Positions 1-5,027 of a DNA stretch of 10,657 nucleotides are shown here, piece by piece. Position 1 is the first letter of the stretch. The number at the start of each line of letters is the position of its first letter. The position numbers and the translations under genes were made by a program. The DNA comes from Candidatus Kaiserbacteria bacterium (GTDB taxonomy: Bacteria; Patescibacteriota; Minisyncoccia; Phycocordibacterales; UBA12088): contig PWVU01000006.1 of assembly GCA_003561715.1 (NCBI GenBank), positions 1 through 10,657 of the forward strand, in the 5' to 3' direction. Below the pieces are notes generated by a model. It did not search any database and was not told the DNA's origin. It saw only the letters and a program-made list of their open reading frames with translations.

Positions 1-12
1 AACTCAAGTCAT

Positions 13-123
13 CTACGGTACATACACCTCCTCGATCTTCTCGACCTCGCCATCTGTGTTGAGCGTAAGTGTATACGGCAAGCTATCCCAATGCGCGTCT
101 TCGTTGGTAATGAGGGTAACGGT
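13..123 (-). pseudogene. C-terminal coding remnant of an unknown gene, fused behind the palindrome
   Basis: Reading the minus strand one frame away from the transposase, the stretch after the palindrome gives about 36 residues ending DSLPYTLTLNTDGEVEKIEEVYVP-stop. The composition is that of an ordinary acidic protein tail, with alternating hydrophobic residues and a terminal beta-strand pattern. The transposase frame over the same bases is Arg/Ser junk. It could be the 3' end of a gene displaced or interrupted by the element. No start codon or upstream part is visible, and I do not recognise the family. It could be chance, since 36 codons is short. Confidence 0.3.
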
Positions 124-127
124 ATGT

Positions 128-142
128 TGGGGTCTGACCCCA
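128..142. repeat. TGGGGTC-T-GACCCCA palindrome, copy 1
   Basis: A 15-bp odd palindrome with 7-bp arms and one central base. It lies at the point where transposase similarity ends. The surrounding 20 nt (123-142) are identical to copies 2 and 3 and in the same orientation. Confidence 0.9.
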
Positions 143-382
143 GATCCCCCTCGCCCATCTGGCCATCGTGATTTGTCTGCAATAGCAAATGCCAATGATT
201 AGGCATCAGTGTGTAAGTGAGAATGCGTATCCCGAAATTCTCCACCGCTTCTGCAAGATAATACTCAAACGCGCGATAGTGATCGTCGTGCTCGAACATT
301 CCGAAGCGAGCGTTTGCGCGGTTGAGTACGTGGTAGCAGTAGCCGCTGATGTCGATGCGAGGAGCGCGGGCCATATGTAAAA

Positions 383-391
383 ACTATACCA
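383..391 (-). promoter_or_regulatory. Extended -10 promoter of the transposase gene
   Basis: On the minus strand this reads TGG-TATAGT, an extended -10 (TGn) with 5/6 match to TATAAT. It ends 8 nt before the ATG. Initiation 6-8 nt downstream would put the RNA start at or next to the start codon. No clear -35 is visible. Confidence 0.45.
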
Positions 392-402
392 CAGAAATGT
401 GG

Positions 403-479
403 GCTATGTTGGGGTCTGACCCCATTTCCTCCTGCTATGTTGGGGTCTGACCCCATTTCCTCCTGACCCCATTTCCTCC
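403..479. repeat. 31-nt tandem repeat carrying palindrome copies 2 and 3
   Basis: Two identical adjacent 31-nt units (403-433 and 434-464) each contain the 15-bp palindrome (410-424 and 441-455), followed by ATTTCCTCCT. A third partial unit (GACCCCATTTCCTCC, 465-479) follows. The units lie directly upstream of the transposase start, as expected of REP-type targets beside a RAYT gene. That a Y1 transposase acts on them is inference. Confidence 0.85.
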
Positions 480-505
480 ATTTCTCCCATTTCCCCATTT
501 CCCCT
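480..505. repeat. Degenerate CATTTCCC polypyrimidine repeats
   Basis: Pyrimidine-only run of ATTTCTCC/ATTTCCCC units that continues the tail of the palindrome repeat. It looks like slippage-derived decay of the CATTTCCTCC segment next door. Confidence 0.6.
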
Positions 506-540
506 AGTTGACTATAATTTCCTCTTTTTTTATGCAACAC

Positions 541-580
541 GCAAAATCCCCGCGACACCTTATGGTGTGCGGGGATTTGC
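541..580. terminator. Strong hairpin, possible terminator without U tract
   Basis: Stem GCAAAATCCCCGC / GCGGGGATTTGC is closed by ACACC-TTAT-GGTGT. This gives about 17 base pairs with two single-base bulges and a 4-nt loop. It sits about 60 nt past the stop of the minus-strand surface-protein gene. Neither strand has a T run after the stem, so it is either a terminator needing other factors or an RNA 3'-end stabiliser. Confidence 0.45.
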
Positions 581-609
581 ACTCTACACTACACTATATT
601 CTTCCAGCA

Positions 610-633
610 AATATTCATCGAATGATGAATATT
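610..633. terminator. AT-rich perfect hairpin just past the surface-protein stop
   Basis: Perfect 10-bp arms AATATTCATC / GATGAATATT with a GAAT loop begin 8 nt after the minus-strand TAA at 642-644. There is no T run. Together with the hairpin at 541-580 it may form the 3' end of the surface-protein mRNA. Confidence 0.4.
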
Positions 634-641
634 ATTATTCA

Positions 642-2777
642 TTACTGATTTACCGAAGCAAAACCAGTACGGAATTCTTCTTCTGGAGAGAATGCGTGAG
701 GAGTCTGATTGGTTGGTGTACCAGGAGCATCACCGAACTCAATGCTGTCCATCTGAAGACGATACGCTCCAGGAACAATGCCCAGGCTAGGTGTAAAGGT
801 GGTTCGATACGTGAATCGACGTGTCTGACCATCAGTTAGTCGGAAGGTGCCAGATTCGACTGTCGCATTTGAAGTCAAAGTACGAGGCGAAGAGGTACCA
901 GTACCGGGAGTAATTGGATTGTTGGTATCGTCAAGGATCGTCTGGTTGATCGCTGTTGCGCCAGACTGAGAAACGTAGAAGGTGTCATCGAACGCCGTGA
1001 CATCAAATACGACCTCAAAGTCAATAATGTCTCGATCCGCGCTACCAATAGTGATTGTTCGAACCGTTTGATTGGTTGAAACAACCTCCGCAAAGATACC
1101 CTGCGATACCAAAGTGTGCTGGTTACCAATTGCCGTACCGATTCTGTCGGTTGTATCGAGTTGCAAACCATTTGCGAGCTCAAGGTTGGCCGCAGCGCGA
1201 TTTGCGACGGTAATTGCCGCCTCAACTCTTTCGCCATCAGTGTACGTTGAACCAGATGTGCGCTTTAGATCAAGTAATACCCGACCTGTTACTCGTTCGC
1301 CTTCACGAAGGTGGATTTCCTCATCGCGATCGACGAGATCAAGTACTGCTACACCCGAAGTACCTGTAATATCGCTGAGACGATCACCGCTCTTGAATCG
1401 ATCATAGGTAGTATTGTCAATCTCTACACGAACACGATCAATAACGTTAGTCACATCTGCCGTTAGGGTCTCAAGCGTTATAGGGAGCTCACGAATCAAT
1501 ACGTCAACATCCCGCGCTTCGAGCTCAAACACAAGCACTGCGACATCGCGAGTTACGCTAGTGTCACTCACCTTGATAGTTGATGCTGCGGGATTACTTG
1601 AGTCAAGACGAATGCGGAAGTCACCAGTGCTACCGAGCGCTTCTACGTCGAACTCAGAGAAATCACCTGCTGCGTCGCTTCCCGCAAACTGATCGAGTCC
1701 TGCACCATCACGTGCACGAAGACCTCTGTCTTCTACACGAACGCGCCACTTTTGATCAAGTTTCTGGCTGTCAATAGTGTCGCGAACCGTAACACCTACG
1801 TACATCTCAGGTAAATCACCCTCGAAGAACGGAAGGTTCAAGTTTGCAAAGCGCATGCGGTACACATCACCCGTAACACGACTCCAGTCTGTACGACGAT
1901 CTGCATCGAGTTCAGCCACCTTCTCGCCGTCATGCCAAAGGGATACTGATCTGAATGTTCGCCACGGATCTCGCTCACAAACGCCAGCACCAGCTGAACA
2001 GGTTGTGATTGATTGACCTTCAAACGTCACATCAAGACGATTGATAATCACATCACCATCGCGAACTTCAAACTCAAAACCAAATACCGCCTCGTCACGA
2101 TCACCTTCTTCAAGCTGTTCGTTTGAAGGAGTTGCGAGAACGCGGTAATTTGCCAAGTCAGCCTCACGATCGCTCATGCCCGGAGTCGGGTCAACCGGAT
2201 CTACCGGATCGGTCGGATCTACCGGAGGCGCAGGTGGTGTCGGAGGTGTCGGAGGTGTTGCGCACAATTGATTCATGTGCGAAACGGTTGCCGCACCAAC
2301 GAAACCGGTGCCCGCGGTGAGTCCCAGCGGAGTGAGAATCTCAGCTGCGTACATGTTCTGGTAGGCAACGACCGCACTGCGGGTTGCAGGACCGAAGAAC
2401 ATGGTCTCCATGCCGGGAGAACCAGCACCCGACGCCGCTACCTGGATGCCAGGAACAGAGTTGAGGAACTGCTGGAGTGCCATGACCTGTGCGCTTGATG
2501 CGCCCTGACTCATGGTGCCGGTAAAGGGTGTTGCAGGGCATTCGAGACCGCTTGGTGCAGTAGGTGTTGTTGGAGCCTGCTGTGCCACGACTGCGCGTGC
2601 TTGATCTGCTTTGTCTCCTTCGATGATCTCAAGCGCAATGAAGAGCTCGACCAACTCGGAGAGGGTCACTGCGTGCGCGCGCTGAGTAGCGAGTGCGAAG
2701 AGTGAACCTGTGACGAGAGCCAATGCGACGATAGCCGCAGAGATCTTCGTCAAAGAAGTTGTTGTTTGACTAGTCAT
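642..2777 (-). CDS. Secreted multidomain surface protein with peptidoglycan-binding-like module
   Basis: A 711-aa protein. Residues 1-36 form a Sec signal peptide (hydrophobic 11-31, cleavage likely after AHA at 34-36). Residues 80-172 resemble the helical PG_binding_1 fold (SSAQVMALQQFLNS, FFGPATRSAVVAYQ) and are bracketed by C80 and C172, which could form a disulfide. A Pro/Asp linker (173-200) follows. Three beta-rich segments then share a pattern, FEFEVRDGDVIINRLDVTFE (234-253), FELEARDVDVLIRELPITLE and FEVVFDVTAFDDTFYV, suggesting repeated Ig-like or S-layer-like domains. There is no C-terminal anchor, so attachment would be through the N-terminal module. Similar architectures are common in CPR surface/S-layer-like proteins. 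The ATG at 2777 is supported by the signal peptide. No Shine-Dalgarno precedes it. The cell-surface role is a family-level inference. Confidence 0.85.
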   Translation of the reverse strand: MTSQTTTSLTKISAAIVALALVTGSLFALATQRAHAVTLSELVELFIALEIIEGDKADQARAVVAQQAPTTPTAPSGLECPATPFTGTMSQGASSAQVMALQQFLNSVPGIQVAASGAGSPGMETMFFGPATRSAVVAYQNMYAAEILTPLGLTAGTGFVGAATVSHMNQLCATPPTPPTPPAPPVDPTDPVDPVDPTPGMSDREADLANYRVLATPSNEQLEEGDRDEAVFGFEFEVRDGDVIINRLDVTFEGQSITTCSAGAGVCERDPWRTFRSVSLWHDGEKVAELDADRRTDWSRVTGDVYRMRFANLNLPFFEGDLPEMYVGVTVRDTIDSQKLDQKWRVRVEDRGLRARDGAGLDQFAGSDAAGDFSEFDVEALGSTGDFRIRLDSSNPAASTIKVSDTSVTRDVAVLVFELEARDVDVLIRELPITLETLTADVTNVIDRVRVEIDNTTYDRFKSGDRLSDITGTSGVAVLDLVDRDEEIHLREGERVTGRVLLDLKRTSGSTYTDGERVEAAITVANRAAANLELANGLQLDTTDRIGTAIGNQHTLVSQGIFAEVVSTNQTVRTITIGSADRDIIDFEVVFDVTAFDDTFYVSQSGATAINQTILDDTNNPITPGTGTSSPRTLTSNATVESGTFRLTDGQTRRFTYRTTFTPSLGIVPGAYRLQMDSIEFGDAPGTPTNQTPHAFSPEEEFRTGFASVNQ
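2178..2261 (-). repeat. 9-bp coding repeats encoding the Pro/Asp linker
   Basis: Within the surface-protein gene, tandem 9-nt units encode PPT repeats (GGTGTCGGA on the plus strand, 2236-2259) and VDP/TDP repeats (2190-2222). Such units are prone to length change by slippage, which would alter the spacer between the wall-binding module and the beta domains. Confidence 0.7.
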
Positions 2778-2797
2778 ATCTATTACTAAATCTGGTT

Positions 2798-2976
2798 AAT
2801 TCGCGTGAGGGGTGCGTTAGGTATAACGACTAATAATTCCCTTCGCGCGAATTGTTTTGTCTCCTGCGTATGGGGTGAACCCTGCCCGCAGGGAGACGTA
2901 CTAATAATCTGACTGCGTATGTTTGCCACCGGTGACACGCAGGGCGCAGGTGCGACCTGCACACCGTGCGTTTTTT
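2798..2976 (-). other. Structured leader region upstream of the surface-protein gene
   Basis: This spacer is dense in inverted and direct repeats. AATTCGCG (2798-2805) pairs perfectly with CGCGAATT (2846-2853), and the latter can also pair with AATTC at 2835-2839. GTCTCCTGCG (about 2859-2868) pairs with CGCAGGGAGAC (2887-2897) with one bulge. A GCAGGT-GCG-ACCTGC hairpin lies at 2946-2960. Words recur: ACTAATAAT (2829, 2900), TGCGTATG (2865, 2914) and CGCAGGG (2887, 2938). A T6 run (2971-2976) follows the last hairpin on the plus strand. It could be a structured 5' UTR of the surface gene or a plus-strand small RNA. No convincing promoter was found for either. Confidence 0.35.
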
Positions 2977-2981
2977 GACGC

Positions 2982-2997
2982 TACATATTTATATGTA
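2982..2997. repeat. TACATAT-TT-ATATGTA inverted repeat
   Basis: Perfect 7-bp arms around 2 nt. Possible operator or AT-rich promoter element upstream of the surface-protein gene. No partner protein can be assigned. Confidence 0.4.
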
Positions 2998-3168
2998 TGC
3001 AGGCAGGATACCTACTTACACATATGATCATGTACGCGTGCTTGCGTCATCGGCAACAAACAAAGTGTCTGACTATTACCAACACATATAAACTTGCACA
3101 CACCAATTTTCGACCATGGTGCATGCAAATGTTGGTAGCGAGGAATTGATGCGCTCGGCGCCGGTGGG

Positions 3169-3203
3169 TCGTTGCCGGTTTCTCGTTGCTCGTTTCTTGT
3201 TAC
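3169..3203. repeat. Heptad tandem repeat (TCGTTGC/CGGTTTC family), five units
   Basis: Five consecutive 7-nt units of the form T-C/T-G-T-T-G/T/A-C with variants such as CGGTTTC. The first two units, TCGTTGC CGGTTTC, reappear almost exactly on the opposite strand near the right end of the window (10637-10650). Confidence 0.55.
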
Positions 3204-3323
3204 TGACTCGATCTTTGATCTCGTCAACAAACTGTGTTGAGGCATCGAGGTTCGGGATAGTGCTGCCGGATCGGAAATGTTGTTGCGGTACTTTTACCTG
3301 CAACATTTTTTTGCATCGTGTCG

Positions 3324-3495
3324 ACCAAACAGAAACTGTTCGGTGACGTGTTGTTTCGATATGCAGTTGTCAATGAACGGTGGAGCTTTTACAACTCCAA
3401 AACCGCAGTGTGCGCAGTCTAATACCGACGCGTTGCGGTTAGGTCACAGTATAGCTGTTTGCGCTCATGAGAGCGAACAAACCGTATGTGGATAA
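3324..3495. other. Cluster of hairpins ending in a DnaA-box-like 9-mer
   Basis: Inverted repeats follow one another here. 3324-3344 has 9-bp arms, one mismatch and an AAA loop. 3382-3400 contains TGGAG/CTCCA. 3401-3407 pairs perfectly with 3434-3440 (AACCGCA/TGCGGTT). 3457-3482 has GTTTG-CGCTC-ATGA-GAGCG-AA-CAAAC, 10 bp with a 2-nt bulge. TGTGGATAA at 3487-3495 is the exact reverse complement of the DnaA box TTATCCACA. No ORF here is credible. It may be a structured RNA or a DnaA-related DNA site. No known RNA family is recognised. Confidence 0.3.
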
Positions 3496-3808
3496 AACCG
3501 ACCGTGAGCAGAGTAAACGGATGTACCGATACTCGACGCGTGATCGAATCCACTCGCGCCAATTTCTCATACCCTACCCCTTACGTCAATCACTCATGCC
3601 ACATGTACGTGCCTTTGTGACGCACTTTTAATGACATGCGCGGAGGACCGCTTTGGTCGGGGAAGAAAGGTGTCGCGCGATCCTATACTTTTGGAATACG
3701 TCGGCAATCGTCGTAAGTGCTTTACTTGCCTTATGTATCGCGACCTTTGAATCCTGTTGAACCCATTCTTGTGTACGCAATACACGCACACCGGTTCCTA
3801 GCATTTAA
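3496..3808. other. Gene-free stretch, no clear features
   Basis: Short ORFs occur on both strands, but none has plausible composition, a start context or a recognisable motif. I checked for tRNA T-arms, RNase P and tmRNA signatures and saw none. Only short imperfect stems occur, for example around 3636-3690. Confidence 0.4.
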
Positions 3809-3879
3809 GACGAGTGCTCTATGAGGCACTTACGTCAAAACACAAGAGGAAAATACTTCGTGGCTTGTGTCAATTTTTT
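3809..3879. terminator. Two hairpins with T runs, possible bidirectional terminator
   Basis: Hairpin one (3809-3836) has arms GACG+AGTGC / GCACT+CGTC with a TA bulge. Hairpin two has ACACAAG (3840-3846) pairing CTTGTGT (3864-3870) over a 17-nt loop. It is followed by T6 on the plus strand (3874-3879) and by TTTT on the minus strand (3837-3840). They lie about 60-130 nt beyond the stop of the minus-strand winged-helix gene. The long loop makes hairpin two weak. Confidence 0.35.
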
Positions 3880-3941
3880 GCGGTAAGCAATTTGTCGGGA
3901 TTGAAACTGTGTCCGATACACTCAGTACCATAGGACATGCG

Positions 3942-4835
3942 CTACGCGATCGAATAGGTACTCCACCTGCGCTCCCCTTGTTTCTTAAGGACACCACTTT
4001 CCACCATCGACAACAGCTCGCGCTGGAGGGTTTTTTCACTGCAATCGGTAATGACTTCCGCAACGTCTTTGATAGTTATGGCGTCTTTTTTCTGGAGTAT
4101 GGAAAGAATTTCCAAACGCCTGCTTTTTTGCTTTACCGCAGAGCGCTCGGCTTGCCATTGTGCGCGTTTGTTCTCGGGCGGCTTCTGTTCGGGTGTCTTT
4201 TGAGCAGGCGCGGGATGAGGTGCGGGTGTTGGACTATATATGTCATTATATAAGTCACTTTGCTCATGTCTTTTATACATAATGTCTTTTACAGACTCGG
4301 GCTGTTGCTTTGCTTCGGTGCGCTCAAGTCTGCGCGCAACCAATGGGTCCGGCATGCTTTGCAGCGGAATGTTACCGGATTGTGTGACACTTCTCGGTCG
4401 CGCCACATCTTCAACCGCAAACGAGGTTCTGTGCAATCGGACAGTGGTGTTCTGCTCATTGAGTATTGTTTCGGTCTCTTTCTCAATGTAGGCTATCAGA
4501 TCGAACAATTCTTCCCGCACTATGCGCGCATTCATGGACGATATGACCCGCGCGAGTGCGGCGGTTGCCAGATACACCTCAAGCGTTCGCAGTTCGTCCT
4601 TGATCTTTATGATCGTGTCTTCTGTGTGCGTGGTGCGAGACGATTGCAACGCAAGTGCCGCTTCCAGTATCGGGTACGTTTTTTTACGGACACTGTCCGC
4701 CATATCTACATTGTCTTTTATAATATCGCACAGGACATGGACCGTTGATACCAGGCGCTCGACTTTTCGGACAATATAAAAGACGGCTTCTTGTTTGGTG
4801 GTAGAGGCTGTATTGTCTTTTTGTTCAGGGGGCAT
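3942..4835 (-). CDS. Helical protein with C-terminal winged-helix DNA-binding domain
   Basis: A 297-aa cytoplasmic protein of unknown role. Residues 14-128 are almost wholly helical with regular hydrophobic spacing, suggesting a four-helix bundle or coiled coil. Residues 129-237 form a polar, Pro/Gln/Lys-rich disordered linker. Residues 238-297 (RRLEILSILQKKDAITIKDV ... KTLQRELLSMVESGVLKKQG) fit a DeoR/MarR-like winged helix with a recognition helix around SEKTLQRELLSMV. There is no signal peptide or membrane segment. It is transcribed divergently from ftsK, so the shared 192-nt spacer could be where it binds. That is inference. The ATG follows a TATAAT promoter and a leader of about 48 nt with no Shine-Dalgarno. 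I recognise the DNA-binding domain but not the N-terminal family. Confidence 0.75.
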   Translation of the reverse strand: MPPEQKDNTASTTKQEAVFYIVRKVERLVSTVHVLCDIIKDNVDMADSVRKKTYPILEAALALQSSRTTHTEDTIIKIKDELRTLEVYLATAALARVISSMNARIVREELFDLIAYIEKETETILNEQNTTVRLHRTSFAVEDVARPRSVTQSGNIPLQSMPDPLVARRLERTEAKQQPESVKDIMYKRHEQSDLYNDIYSPTPAPHPAPAQKTPEQKPPENKRAQWQAERSAVKQKSRRLEILSILQKKDAITIKDVAEVITDCSEKTLQRELLSMVESGVLKKQGERRWSTYSIA

Positions 4836-4889
4836 GATGGGCTTTTGTGGCTTTTTTCGTCACCCTCGTGTCGCGTTGAAAGTATGTCC

Positions 4890-4917
4890 ATTATATGCAC
4901 ACATTTTGCATGCACAA
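4890..4917 (-). promoter_or_regulatory. Promoter of the winged-helix gene
   Basis: On the minus strand TTGTGC (4912-4917), a 16-nt spacer and a perfect TATAAT (4890-4895). The predicted RNA start near 4883 gives a leader of about 48 nt. An 8-bp palindrome TGCATGCA (4907-4914) overlaps the -35 edge and could be an operator. Confidence 0.5.
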
Positions 4918-5008
4918 CTCTTCGTGTGCGCAATTATGTGGTGTGCTTATCGCGTTCTTGGTTTTGCTCTTTTTTCACGTCACATGAGTGGAGTGATATC
5001 TGCTTCAC

Positions 5009-5017
5009 TGGTATACT
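5009..5017 (+). promoter_or_regulatory. Extended -10 promoter of ftsK
   Basis: TGG-TATACT matches the extended -10 consensus with 5/6 in the hexamer. It ends 10 nt before the chosen ATG at 5028. Start of transcription about 5024 would leave a leader of only a few nucleotides. No good -35 is present. Confidence 0.5.
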
Positions 5018-5027
5018 TGCTCTACGC

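Larger units (their letters stand above)
9..374 (-). pseudogene. Truncated Y1/REP-associated tyrosine transposase (RAYT-like)
   Basis: The first ~75 residues match the N-terminal half of IS200-like/REP-associated Y1 transposases. They start MARAPRIDISGYCYHVLNRAN and carry the metal-binding HUH signature in MPNHWHLLLQT (about residues 57-67). Family members are usually 150-250 aa and continue with the catalytic-tyrosine helix. Here similarity stops near residue 75 (position about 150), just before a TGGGGTC-T-GACCCCA palindrome. The remaining ~45 residues are low-complexity, Arg-rich and unlike the family, so the catalytic Tyr is missing and the protein should be inactive. The ATG at 372-374 has no Shine-Dalgarno motif but an extended -10 lies 8 nt upstream. 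The family assignment is confident. Calling it a broken gene rather than a short real one is inference from the missing C-terminal half. Confidence 0.75.

Noticed and set aside
403..464. CRISPR-like direct repeats
   Set aside because: Only two adjacent units without spacers and no cas genes. They belong to the palindromic element.
265..582. Minus-strand 105-codon ORF across the palindromic repeats
   Set aside because: Its sequence is a translation of the tandem repeat (Gly-Ser-Asp-Pro and Lys-Trp runs), not a gene.
3540..3830. tRNA- or RNase P-like fragments (for example GATCGAATCCAC, minus-strand TAGAGCAC)
   Set aside because: No acceptor or anticodon stems can be completed around these words, and no conserved RNase P or tmRNA core motif is present.
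3867..4748. Plus-strand ORFs of 128 and 162 codons
   Set aside because: They are antisense to the winged-helix gene, with Cys/Arg-rich composition, no domain and no promoter.
4791..5027. N-terminal extension of the ftsK frame
   Set aside because: It overlaps the start of the divergent winged-helix gene, contains the promoters of both genes and reads as Cys/Ser/Phe-rich non-protein. The membrane-protein start at 5028 fits FtsK.
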